Positions 32,762-43,719 of a stretch of 64,000 nt of DNA are shown here, in pieces. This DNA is from Atkinsonella hypoxylon (lineage: Eukaryota; Ascomycota; Sordariomycetes; Hypocreales; Clavicipitaceae), in NCBI GenBank assembly GCA_000729835.1, contig JFHB01000056.1:1-64000 (forward strand), written 5' to 3'. Below the pieces are notes generated by a model, which saw only the letters and a list, made by a program, of their open reading frames with translations, did no database searches and was not told where the DNA came from. Numbering within the stretch: position 1 is the stretch's first letter; each line of letters begins with the position of its first letter. The translations under genes were made by a program, and so were the position numbers.

Positions 32762-32930
32762 CTACCATCGTGCGCCAACCTGGTTCCTGGTGACAGCCAT
32801 ACCTTTGTAAGCGCAGGTAAGACAGGACAAAACATGGTCATTGACCTCTCCATGATCATGTTCAGCTGTCTTGCCATTGATAAAAACACTGGTGACTGTC
32901 ACTAGAATCCAGGTTGACGCGTGATAGTAG
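32762..32930. mobile_element. MITE-like element, family B, copy 1
   Basis: 169 bp with imperfect terminal inverted repeats of about 32 bp: left CTACCATCGTGCGCCAACCT, right end is its near reverse complement (about 80 % match). No coding capacity. Flanked on both sides by TAGGTACC-type sequence. A diverged second copy lies at 34104-34272. Confidence 0.65.
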
Positions 32931-33294
32931 GTACCTAACCTATGAGTATACGAGTAAGTTGCCTTTCGGCGGGCTGTGCAAATAACCCGAAGAACTACCT
33001 ATGTCATATCATTCAATTGGCCAACTATCTAAGTAAGCTGATTCGTAACCTAGCTGCTGTCTTTCGTGTGCTTGAAGGGATGAAACATACCAATCCTTAT
33101 CATGGGCTCCAAAAGTGACTGAAAGGCGGCTTTTCCTGCGTTTTACGTCAGATGCGAAGCAAAGCAACAGGGGAAAGGGGGGAGCCAGGCTGGGGTCATT
33201 TTTAATCCGACCCTCAGCACCAACTACGGAGTGGTCGTTAATCACAACTCTACGGAGTATTAATTAGGTGCTTGGACCGGTCACTTCTCCCTTT

Positions 33295-33669
33295 ACCCGG
33301 GGGGGCAAGCAAATAGGCCACCGGAGCTTTCAAATCCAGTTAGGTCACTTTTGGTGTGCTCCCCACCTAAAAGTACTCTAGAGGTTTCTTTTTGTGCTAT
33401 ACAGTGATTTGCCCGTATAATGCAGCTGCATTACGAACACAACGAATTTTTACGTTAATTTTCCTGTTATTACTATACCATCCAAACTATCGCTAGAGGC
33501 CTTGTTTTTACTAATTTACTTACTATAATATCCTCTCTTTGTGAACGCGAATTTAACCTATCTTACGTAAAGAAGCCTCTAGAATACTTTTAGATGGGGA
33601 GCACACTAAAATGACCTAACCGGATTTGAAAGCTCCGGCGGCTTAATTATTTGCTTTCCCTTACCCGGG
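33295..33669. mobile_element. MITE-like element, family A
   Basis: 375 bp with long imperfect inverted arms of about 90-95 bp at 33295-33388 and 33570-33669. Both arms contain CGGAGCTTTCAAATCC, GGTGTGCTCCCC-like and CCTCTAGA-like blocks and begin at CCCGGG. The interior is AT-rich and includes the palindrome TAATGCAGCTGCATTA (33418-33433). No transposase, so non-autonomous. Confidence 0.75.
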
Positions 33670-34103
33670 TAGGGGCGTAGCTTCGAGGCTACACAAACAT
33701 GAGAAGAGTTGTTGCCACTAGTGGCCTGAGGCTTGCTCCACTTCGCGTTAGTATGAAGTTGATTGGTCAATTAGGACACTGCGTAAATAATTGCTATACA
33801 ACAATTATTCATGTATCGTGCGCTCTATGTATGTACCTCAGACGTTTATACCCTATAGATGGAGTCTTAATGTATAAGAAGTTAATACTATAAAGCTAAA
33901 GATAATCTATTGAGTAATACCTAGTTGTATAATCTGCGCACTTGCCCTTCATAGTATTTTCATTATCTCTGAGGTCCTTAAGGACCGTAAGACTGCATTT
34001 CCGTACCGGTCCATTATTTTGAACGAATTAAGATGCCTGCATTTTGAGCTTTATGCTGCACCACTATTTTATAGTACAATGAGAAGTATCCGCGGTTATC
34101 TAC

Positions 34104-34272
34104 CTCTATCGCGCGGCAACTCGGTTCCTGATGACAGGTTGTAAGCGTGAAAAACTCTTGTATGACAGTACAGATATAGTGATAGACCTCTACGTAAGAG
34201 TTATAAACTGTTATACAATCCATAACAGACTGGTCAGTGTAGCCAGGAACTGGGTTGGCACGCGATAGACCT
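34104..34272. mobile_element. MITE-like element, family B, copy 2 (diverged)
   Basis: Inverted ends CTATCGCGCGGCAACTCGG (left) and the reverse complement CTATCGCGTGCCAACCCAG (right). Interior aligns with copy 1 at several blocks, for example GACCTCT and ACTGGT. It has more A/T than copy 1, as expected after RIP-like mutation. Confidence 0.6.
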
Positions 34273-35900
34273 CGGTAAGTTACAAAGAGCTACATTATAG
34301 GTCTTGTAACTCCACTACCTAGTATCTTAGGGGGCACGCGGGTGAACATAAACACGACCCCTCAGTCCACCCAGTATACCCTAATAAATAAAGGCGCTAT
34401 TAATTAAGTAATATAGTAAGTAGTCTTTAAGACCTTATCAAATACTACTTATAAGGAAGTTATTAATCTAGTCTATTAGTACTGCGACTAGCTTGAAAGG
34501 TTAATGAAATATAGGGATCAAGCGGGTAACATATCAAGCTGCTATTAGAAGTTATTCAAAGTCGCTCTATAGAGCCTATCGAGAAAGAGTGGTTCGATAC
34601 GGAAGCGTAGTCTTATGATGCTCAAGGAGATAGAGGAAAGTTCTCCATACAAGAAGCTTCACCTTTTGTGTTAACCCAACTAGAAGCGAGTAGAAGCGAG
34701 TAAAAGTGGAGCAACCTTCGGGTGACTAATGGCACCAATATTCCCGCGTAGCTTCCCGCCTAGGCCAATTGATTTGACCGCAACTATGGTATTTGGAGCT
34801 GGATCTGAATAAAATTTGTATCACATGTTTTACCTCCTTGATTGGTAGTCCTCTGGTTGGCGCCCAGAGCCCAGAGTAATGGGCGTATGCACAGATGATG
34901 ACGTTGATAGTGAGGATTTATTCTTATTCTTATTCTTATTAAATTACTCTGATGTCTATTACTCCTACACTGCATTAGGGGGAAAAACCTTGTTCTAGGA
35001 TAAAAAACCCTCCTACTTTAATGTGCTCGGCGTTAGCCTAGGGTCGGTTCTCTTCCTCCCCGGTGCCGTTGTTTCTGGGTTGTAGTTGTTGTAGCCGACT
35101 TAGTCAGCATTGTTCCCTTCAGCGACGTGACAGATTAGCGCTTATCTAATGCGTTGTACGGAATAGCTGAGTGCGCCCTATAGTTATTGTGTTGCGGTCC
35201 CCATGGGCAACAATGCTGGCTATTATTTCACGTTCCTTCTTGTAGTTGTTATCTACAGTGCTTACTTGCCCTGGATCTAGGCTGGGGTTATTGATTAGAT
35301 TGCTAGTGTTTTGTCTAAGTCCTGCATTAGGGGCATTAGTGTAGTGGCAGCGATTTCTTCCGCTACCTCCCTTCCGCCTTCAGCGCTGTGCGTTATTGTT
35401 AGATAGAGGGAAGCTAATGCATAGTATTCGATTCTGATGTTTGTTTGTTTGTATGTAAGGGTCGGTGCCACTCCGGAGTCGCGGTGCGGGCGTGAGGCCG
35501 AAAGTATCCCTAAGGATCTATCTATTCGCTTGAGGTCGATATTTTCAATCTCGGGTCTGTACTCCGTATTCGGCGTGAGAACCCCTATACGCCTGACCAC
35601 CCACCTAGGTACCTACCCTAGGTACCTACCTACTTTGATGTGCCATGCGAGGACATCCATCTGCCCCGCGGCGGGGTTAGACACAACACAAACCAACTGG
35701 CGTCAGTCCGCTGCCGGAGCAAGCAGGAGCTCTTCCGTGCCCCTTGCTCTGGCAATTATATTTCTCACCTTTGACGCCTTGACATCTCCGAATTGCTTGA
35801 TTTCTTACCCGCTTTTCATCATCACAGCTATCCTGTGGGACAATACGTGCCTTCTCAAAGGAAACCTCTCTCCTGCTCTTGGACCCGAACCACACAAGGT

Positions 35901-36640
35901 ATGTCTTCGGCTCTAGCTCGCCTTGCCCCACGATGGCCTCGCGAACGCACCATCAATACTCTTGCTCGCAGAGTAACTCTGTCAAGGCCACCCAAATTTA
36001 CAACGGTTCCAGTTCACTCTCGGACAAAATCCAAAATGGCCGACCAACAGGTTGTTTTCACGAAGGATGCCCCTTTCCGTAAGTACTGCTCTCTATGGTC
36101 TAAGGTCCTGCTCGCCTCCGATTCATCTCGCTCGTACTGATAAAGTGGCATCTTAGCTGTCGGGCCCTACGTGAGTTTGTCATGTGCCTCATGATTTCAA
36201 TTGTGATGGCGGAGGTCTCCCGGGCGCATTGACTAACCTGAAACTTATTCGCACTGCAGTCTCAGGCTATTAAGACTCCCACGGCCATCTACTGCTCTGG
36301 TCAGATCCCACTGACTGCCGAGGGCACCATGGTTGAGGGCTCCATCGCCGATAAGACCAAGCAGTGCTGCCAAAACCTCGAGGCTGTCTTGAAGGAGGCT
36401 GGCTCCTCCATTCCCAAGGTTGTCAAGTGCAACATCTTCCTCTCGGACATGGCTCACTTCGCTGTACGTTCACATAGGCCTGGTATTCCCTGCAATATCA
36501 CTGAATGCTGACAATATATACAGGAAATGAACTCTGTCTACGAGAAGTGGTTTGCTCATAAGCCCGCACGCAGCTGCGTTGCTGTCAAGACCCTCCCTAA
36601 GAACGTCGACGTCGAGATTGAGGCCATTGCCCTGCCTTAG
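35901..36640 (+). CDS. RidA family enamine/imine deaminase (Mmf1/Hmf1-like)
   Basis: Hydrolyses reactive 2-aminoacrylate-type enamines made by PLP enzymes, protecting transaminases; yeast has cytosolic Hmf1 and mitochondrial Mmf1. Exons: 35901-36078, 36157-36170, 36260-36463, 36524-36640 (170 aa); introns 78, 89 and 60 nt, one exon only 14 nt. Seen: YSQAIKTPTAIYCSGQIPLT, NLEAVLKEAGSS, VVKCNIFLSDM, YEKWF and PARSCVAVKTLPKNVDVEIEAIA with the conserved substrate-binding Arg. The first 45 residues are Arg/Ser/Thr-rich without acidic residues after position 16, like a mitochondrial presequence. A second in-frame ATG (36036) starts MADQQVVF and would give a 125-aa cytosolic form. The first ATG overlaps GGTATGT, which could itself be a 5'-UTR splice donor. 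Confidence 0.92.
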
Positions 36641-36915
36641 AAAATTGCGGAGGCTCAATGACAGTAGTTGCTAAAATTAAAATAAAAGCGAAGTGAACAC
36701 TAAGCTCGATCGTCTGTATGATGTGATCACATATTGTCGTAGTATATAGTTTCCGACATTTGGGTCTTAGCCTGTCGTAGAACTTGGGGTGACGGCCTCA
36801 TACTCGAACGAGAGCAAACATGTTGTGTCACTATCGCCTGGTTGTGTGAATACTATATTTGCAACAAGGGTTTATGAATAGCTCACGAATCCTGACCGCT
36901 CATCTACATGTCTAT

Positions 36916-38132
36916 TTAAAAAGACCAAATTACAACACGGCCATCGACACCGCTTGCTGCAAGCATTGTTAGTCATGACAAGAGTGAGTGAGATATAGTC
37001 AGGCGAAGCACATGAAACTTACAGCTGAACCTGGTGACACGGCCACCAGAGTACTCAAACGGACGAATCATCGATACCGTATTCTGATGGATCGTCTTTA
37101 GCTGCGTATCATCCTTGGCCTTTCCTCTCAAGTCCATCTGCCTAAACATGTTAAGAGCAGACTCCTCTCGCTGAGCGCCCGCATCACGACCCTTCAACTC
37201 CACAGGCCCGGTCAGCTGCCAACCTGACTCGCTTCCCTTGAAGCGAAATGCCTCGCAGTCGTACCCAGCGGCAATAATCTCGTCCTCACTGCTCCACATC
37301 AAGCTCTTAAACGGCAACAGTTGCGTCGAGACAGTGAGTATTGCTCGTGGCGGCTGTTCGGGACCAGTTGGATAGACAACAGTAATACTGCTGTCGTGCG
37401 CAGCAAATGCCAGAATATCACCGTTTGGGGAAAAGGCGACCGAGTGAACCCATCCGGCCGAGTTGTTCAAAAACTCTCCACAGACAGTGTTGAAGGGTAA
37501 TCTCTCGCCCCAGACACCTGGCTCGGGCTTGGAGTCCACACCTTTGATGAAGCTGGAGAATACTCTAGCGTGGGCATCGGTCGAGCCGGCGGCGAGAAGT
37601 ACAGAGTTGGGATGCCAGGCCACACTGGTGATGGTGCTGCGGATCGGCTTCTTCAAGTGCTTAGAAACCCACCAGTCGTTTTCTTCCTCGAAGTAACAGA
37701 CGGCAATCACGCGATCACCCGAACCAACGGCGAACTTGGTTTCGGAAGGAGACCAACGCACAAAGGTGGCGGCTCTGCTGATTCGTAGAAGCACGAGTGT
37801 AGGCCTGTAGCCTGTTGGGGAAGGCTCCCACACGAGAGCATTGCGGTCTATATCAATTGTTGGACTTCATGCGCGTACAGGAAACAGGAGGGCGAGGGAG
37901 GCTGCAGACCTTGAGAGCAGGTGACAATGCGACCGCTTCCAGGAGCAATATCCACGCTAGTGACAGTCTTATCATGTCCCTTCAGTTCGTCTTTGAGCCT
38001 GAAGGCATTGCCGACTCGGCTGTATAGCTCCACGGCAGAGTCTCGAGTGACGGCGAGGGTGCTGCGGTCGGCGGAAAACGAGTGGTCGGCGATTGGGTTG
38101 TGAAAAAGGTGATGGACTTCCGGGGCGGCCAT
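36916..38132 (-). CDS. Arp2/3 complex subunit 1 (ARPC1/Arc40), WD40 protein
   Basis: WD-repeat subunit of the seven-part Arp2/3 complex that nucleates branched actin, for example at endocytic patches. Exons: 38132-37910, 37847-37023, 36956-36916 (362 aa), normal for the family. Introns are 62 and 66 nt; the last exon is only 41 nt and supplies the terminal blade (SGVDGRVVIWSLF). Seen: LKGHDKTVTSVDIAPGSGRIVTCSQDRNALVWE (first blades), FVRWSPSETKFAVGSGDR, ITSVAWHPNSVLLAAGSTD, AGWVHSVAFSPNGDILAFAAHDS, and the long ARPC1-specific insert before HQNTVSMIRPFEYS. Divergent from the snRNP protein gene (345 bp between ATGs) and convergent with the RidA gene (275 bp between stops). Confidence 0.95.
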
Positions 38133-38477
38133 GGTGATGCAGTTATCAGCGATAGGAGGAGCTCTCTACTATCGCGGCTGTAGGTGTAGGTGAAGGAGTT
38201 GCAATCGTCAAGGCTGGTGGTGTCATTGTTAGATGACAGCTGGGTTTCTAAGCTGGCTGAGCAAGGGTGCTACGTAGTGTCTGGTACGTACCCTCCTCTA
38301 TGGATGCATAAGTGGGCTGAGCTCAGGCTGGCCATTGAAAAATCTCCCCTCAAGAACTGTGCCAGCATTGAAGCCGACGACATCTCACGCGAAACTGGCC
38401 AAGCCAACCCCAATAGACACTCCCGCTGTATTACCCAGTGCTATGTCAATTTATTCTGCTGGAACAATCAGATCATC

Positions 38478-39181
38478 ATGACAACGGTCAGTTCCTCACG
38501 CGGCTTGACGCCGAACTCTTCTCTGCCAGCCAAAGTTCAACCGATTCCTCCCAATCAGACGTAAGTGGTAGTCTCAATGTTTCTGCAAACGAGTACATCT
38601 GACATAAACAGTCTATACGTTACGAACCTGCCGTCATCGAAAATCCAGAAGGCTGATCTTCGAACCGCTTTGTATATGCTCTTCTCAACATACGGAACCG
38701 TTCTCGACATCGTGGCTCTGAAAACTATGAACATGCGAGGCCAGGCACATATTGTCTACCAAGACGTGCAAACCGCGACACAGGCTATGAGGTCCCTAGA
38801 GGGTCAAAATTTCCTGGGCCGAAGACTTGTACGTAGTAGCCGATTCTTTCACTACCACATATGTTGTTAACTTGGACGATCTACAAACAGAAAATACAAT
38901 ATGCCAAGTCGAAATCTCACTTCGTCGCCAAGCTTGATGGAACATTTAAAATGCTGGGTGGCTCGGGAGCAGCTGCCGTCGAGCAGACGCAACTTCAGCA
39001 GAGCATTTTCAATGCGCCTCCACCTGGCACAGCACCAACTAAACCGCCTGCAGCTGCTGATCAAGTCATGAAGGATGCAGGTACACCCGAGAGCCGAGGT
39101 CAGAAAAGAACACGGGAGGAAGAAGAAGACGAGGATAGTGAAGGCGATGTTGCTATGGAAGAAGACAGCGATGACGAATGA
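38478..39181 (+). CDS. U1A/U2B''-type spliceosomal RNA-binding protein
   Basis: RRM protein of the U1A/U2B''/SNF family, which binds a stem-loop of U1 or U2 snRNA in the spliceosome. Exons: 38478-38560, 38612-38828, 38891-39181 (196 aa); introns 51 and 62 nt. Seen: one RRM at about residues 28-105 with RNP2 LYVTNL, RNP1 MRGQAHIVY, the family-specific helix KADLRTALYMLFSTYG and the post-RRM RRLKIQYAKSKS. The C-terminus is Pro/Ala-rich then very acidic (EEEEDEDSEGDV). The second RRM found in animal U1A is absent, and none was seen downstream. A single RRM fits yeast-type U2B'' (Msl1). Its stop is 75 bp from that of the convergent ATG10. Confidence 0.9.
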
Positions 39182-39256
39182 GCGTCAGTCGAGATCAGAC
39201 GACATTGTCGTGTTGCGACGCGTAGGCGACCATGTCAGATTAGGATACCCAAGGCA

Positions 39257-40069
39257 TCATTGTATGGCCATCTCTTTGGGTAGCCATAGGCCGACACAAC
39301 CTCCTACCAACCCCAGCCAAACCATCAAATAGTCCTTCTGGGTACAGTTGAAGTTCGACATCGAGTTCCCCATCAAACATGGATGGACAAAGAACGAAGG
39401 CAGGCCTGTCAGTGGATGGTGCTGCGACTAACGCGTCAACAACTTGTTGGCAGGGTTATTTGTGTACACACTTACGTCCGCTGAGATACCGCCAATCCCT
39501 CCCATCCCGCGGAGACCGTCCTTGTACTCGTCGGGAACCAGGCGACGAAAGACTGTGTCCATGTTAAATGCAGGCTCATCTGGAGGCAGCCCGTGAATGC
39601 TGAACCAAAGACACGGAAGCCTGTACGTAGGATGAAGGTGTATCTCATAGGCCACGAACCCTCTGTCGTAGGATTGTGGGTTCACGATGGCGACCTGAAA
39701 GTAGTGTGAATGACAGAATCCGACGAGAATAAGACAATAGCTCACATAAATCAATACCTGATCTGACTCTTCTGCATCAATCATTTCACCATCTTCCATG
39801 GAAATGGGATTATCCACTTGAGGGTCGGATATTGAAAAACCAGTCAAGTCTAGATCAATATCATCATTGCTCTCCAGTGGCCGAATTATTTGGATATATG
39901 TTAAGTAGCCCCCGTCAACAGTGAAAGCGACATCCAATGCCCTACGAACCCTGAGTTTCCAACATTTCCTCAGTGGACCGAGAGTAGCACGACAATACTT
40001 GCGATCGAGATGATGACACACTTCTGTAAACTCCTCTGGAGTGAGGGATGGATAGTCTTGAAACTCCAT
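39257..40069 (-). CDS. ATG10: Autophagy E2-like enzyme Atg10
   Basis: E2-like enzyme that transfers Atg12 to Atg5 during autophagosome formation. Exons: 40069-39758, 39694-39476, 39421-39257 (231 aa); introns 63 and 54 nt. The last exon is revealed by splicing GTAAGT to TCGCAG. Seen: LTPEEF near the N-terminus; YDRGFVAYEIHLHPTYRLPCLWFSIHGLP; FRRLVPDEYKDGLRGMGGIGGISAD joined to HHPLTGLPSFFVHPC, whose Cys192 is the expected thioester cysteine; and a C-terminal NYxxxWLGLVG-like segment (KDYLMVWLGLVGGCVGLWL). All hallmark motifs are intact. An acidic, probably disordered insert (DLDLTGFSISDPQVDN to EESDQ) lies around residues 70-104. Confidence 0.93.
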
Positions 40070-40895
40070 GTCCAGATGTCCGCGTCAAATGCCCTGTTCC
40101 TTAATGATATGGACCGAACACCCAGTGAAGTGTCAAGCAGCGTTCAGCACTTTGTAGCTTGTCTATGTTTCCTATGCACGACGCTCGTTGTGAAACTGAC
40201 AAGGAAGAAATGTGTGGGCCAAATCATGGTCACTAAAGTGTCGCTGGAGTTGTAGTTGGAGTTTGCGATACTAGAGAGTCGTGAATTCCTACAGCGGGTC
40301 GTAGGTTAGTCCTTGTGGCGGTGGCCACGCCCGAACACCTCCTAACTAGTGCTTCTAGTGGCTGGGGGCACATCCCGTTGGCAATGCTAACCTGAGAAAC
40401 GCGCTAAAAAAGCTGCAAAGTGTGCTTCAGTTATAGTGACTACCACATATAACTTTCAGTAGTTACCTCCCAGTCAGACTAGTCCTTCATATCGGCCCAT
40501 ATCCCTTCTCGCGACTTGCCTGAGGCCTTAGCCACTGCCAAGAGGATACATATCAATATGGCCTGCTGTGGCTGTTAACGTGTACATGTCCTCTTCTAAT
40601 AGGCGTCTGGTACTATTGGGCTCCGTATTTGAACGTCATGACGGTTAGGTAGGCGCCGGCAGTGGATATCAACTGGGTGCGATTTGTTTGTACGCTCCAT
40701 ACCTACCTACTAATGGGTCGTCACGTACCTTTTTAGCTTTTGAAGTTAACCACAGCTAGCTAAAAGCCACATACTCCGACCACCCTGTTTTTTCCTCTCC
40801 TTCACTTCGGAGCTTGTCGCAGAAGAAACATCCAACTCAGCATCGTATTTAGAGTGGCATCGTGTTACTCGTCACGTCATGAGGCTACCGGTCCA
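40070..40895. other. Divergent promoter region
   Basis: Upstream of both ATG10 (-) and the mannosidase gene (+). No gene or repeat seen beyond short ACCTACCTA runs near 40700. Confidence 0.5.
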
Positions 40896-43127
40896 ATGAT
40901 TCGCGATCCGTTCGATGTCCACCGGAAAAACGCCTTCAAAGCCACCACATTTCAAAAGATTCAGTCGATCAAAGACGCGGCAGCGCATGTTGGCGCAACT
41001 GCCCTCGATATGCCCTTCAACATCCCCAAGAATGTCCCCGACTTCGCAGCGCCGCATCGAAACCTAGAGGATAGAGCATGGGCGAGTCTCTCTCGCAACA
41101 GAGGGGCGGCCGAGGGAGGTATTCTAGGTGGCATTCAAAGGAAAGTATCTGGCTATTTCGAGGATGAAGAACTGCCAATGTACAAAGACAAGCCGTTCGG
41201 GCACCCGAGGAAACGATCGTGGCGCAAGAAGCGGTTTTTTAGTGCTCTGGCACTAGGCTTGTTGACGTTCTTGTACCTGACGGGACTCATTGGTGGTCGC
41301 AATGAGAACGAATCGTCAACATCAAAATCTACGTGGACATGGCTAAGCATGTCGAAAGCCAGCAGCACGGCGAATTGGGATGAAAGGCGCAAGAGTGTTG
41401 TTGAAGCGTTCGAGCTGAGTTGGGACACATATGCTCGATATGCTTGGGGTATATACACCACTCTCTAATTTACAATTCCGTACCAATCACTTACAGTTCA
41501 ATAATCTTCTAGGCTACGATGAATACCGGCCGATTTCGAAAACTGGAAGAAATATGGCACCTAAAGGACTAGGATGGATCATAATTGACTCTCTTGATAC
41601 CATGATCTTGATGAACTTGACATCTCGAGTGCAGCATGCCCGCGAGTGGCTGACAAAATCGCTTACATGGGATCAAGACCAAGATGTCAACACATTCGAG
41701 ACGACGATTCGCATGCTCGGCGGTCTTCTTTCTGCTCATTACCTGTCGAACGAATACCCCCAACTTGCACCGCTGCAAGAGGACGATCCTGGCAAAGCTG
41801 GCGAAGATCTCTACCTAGAGAAGGCCAAGGATCTTGCAGACAGGTTGCTGGCCGCTTTTGAATCTGACTCTGGAATTCCTTATGCTAGTGTCAACCTGGG
41901 CAAGATGCAAGGTCTGCCATCACATGCGGACGGAGGCGCATCTTCTACGGCGGAGGCAACAACATTGCAGCTGGAATTCAAATACCTCGCCAAACTCACC
42001 GGAGAGACGAATTTCTGGGAGAAGGTCGAAAAGATCATGCAGGTGGTGGACGACCAGAACGCCAAGGATGGCCTCGTTCCCATCTATATCCATCCTGCGA
42101 GTGGAGAGTTCCGGGGCACGAATATCCGCCTGGGCAGTCGAGGTGATTCGTACTATGAGTACTTGATCAAGCAGTACTTGCAGACAAATCGGCAGGAACC
42201 GATATATGAGAAAATGTGGGACGAGGCTCTGGAAGGCGTGCGCAAGCATCTGATTACGTATACGGAGCCCTCAGGTTACACAATTATCGGTGAACGACCG
42301 GCTGGACTGGAGGGCTACCTGTCGCCCAAGATGGACCACCTGGTGTGCTTCATGCCAGGAACGATTGCATTAGCTGCAACAGGTGGTCTCACTGAGGCCG
42401 AGGCCCGTAAACTCCCGACTTGGAATAAGAAGAAGGAGAAAGACATGCAGCTAGCCCGTGAGTTGATGCAGACTTGCTGGGGCATGTACAAGTGCATGGC
42501 CACCGGTTTGGCAGCCGAGATCACATATTTCAAGATTGCGGATCCTCCACACCCAGAGTCAGCCCCTCACCATCCTCCAGAGGATTTTGACCCCGATCCG
42601 CAGGCGACCTGGCGAGAGGACTACAGCGTCCAACCCAATGATGTGCACAACCTGCAGCGACCAGAGACTGTCGAAAGCCTGTTCTACATGTGGAGAATAA
42701 CGGGCGATGTGAAGTACCGTGAATGGGGTTGGGACATGTTCAGATCGTTCGTCAACTACACGGCTGTTCCAGACGAAGGAGGTTTCACGAGCCTGAATAA
42801 CGCCAACGTGATCCCGCCGTCTCCAAGGGATAATATGGAGAGCTTCTGGCTAGTAAGTTTGAGAGTAAACGCCAGTGTCTAGCACTTATTTCTGTGACGC
42901 ATGGACTAATGTGCGTGATCGCATAGGCCGAGACTCTGAAATACCTGTATCTTTTATTCTCGCCAAACGACTTACTACCTCTCGATAAAGTTGTCATCAA
43001 TACCGAGGCCCACCCATTTCCGCGATTTGACCTAGGGAAGCTGTTTTCAACAGGTTGGCAACGTAAGCCTCGGAATGAGCATGGTATGATTATAGAAGCG
43101 ACCAAAGCGGCGTCTGAATCGACGTAA
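40896..43127 (+). CDS. ER mannosyl-oligosaccharide alpha-1,2-mannosidase (GH47)
   Basis: Trims an alpha-1,2-mannose from N-glycans (Man9 to Man8) in the ER or early Golgi; Ca2+-dependent class I enzyme. Exons: 40896-41448, 41513-42852, 42927-43127 (697 aa). The frame opens 14 codons earlier at a non-ATG. Seen: a type II anchor at about residues 114-133 (FFSALALGLLTFLYLTGLI) after a basic cytosolic segment; GLGWIIIDSLDTMILMNL; FETTIRMLGGLLSAHYLS; ADGGASSTAEATTLQLEF; GDSYYEYLIKQYLQ; SPKMDHLVCFMPG; RPETVESLFYMWRITGD with the catalytic Glu; and C-terminal NTEAHPFP with the Ca2+-binding Thr. The cytosolic tail is longer than in yeast MNS1. Whether it is ER MNS1-like or an EDEM-like form is resolved in favour of MNS1/Golgi class by the intact catalytic set. 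Confidence 0.95.
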
Positions 43128-43719
43128 GAGAATAGGAAAAGGAGGGCTGACATTGGGACGACTTCTTTGTCCATTGGAGGCTGTTTATCAAAAGTAGAGA
43201 AATGCCATCTCGATTATGTATTGTATAGTGTCCATATAATCTACATTGAATGGTTTGGTGCAGATATTCCATATTTTTTTTTTTAGATTTGGGTTGACGA
43301 AATCCTTTTGAACACTGGTTGCATGTCTCAAGTCAAGAGCTTGCTTATTCAGTGCGCAGCTGTGCGCTCAGTTAAATAATCCCTGCGAAGTAGATCTGTA
43401 GCAGAGCGTTCGGAGAGAACCACACCTCCAACGCATTACTTCCGAAAGATATAGCAGTTTGGCCTTGCCCATCCGCATTGCAAGCTATACCTCAGCCGAT
43501 GTTGAAACTTTGTGATTTACGCACAGGACCCCTCTGCGCCGAAATTTAAAAACGAAAAACCACATGAATGCGCGAGATGCGGCATTATTCGCAAACCGTC
43601 CCGAACTGATCCGCGCTGACATCAGATCGAATCGAGCTCGCACCTGAAAATCCAGTCTCACGGAACTCGCCTTCGGCCCAGCTCGGGTCGCCGCCTGGTC
43701 TGAGCTTGTCCCTAGGGCA
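43128..43719. other. Spacer before the amino-acid permease gene
   Basis: Co-directional spacer holding the mannosidase 3' flank and permease promoter. No gene seen. Confidence 0.5.

Larger units (their letters stand above)
32135..35900. other. Repeat-bearing AT-rich spacer
   Basis: 3.8 kb without a supportable gene. The first few hundred bases should be the PMT4 promoter. From about 33.25 to 35.3 kb the DNA is AT-rich with many TpA steps, consistent with RIP-type decay. It contains two MITE-like families (33295-33669; 32762-32930 and 34104-34272). CCTAGGTA palindromes at 35603-35635 lie about 270-300 bp before the RidA gene. Confidence 0.6.
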
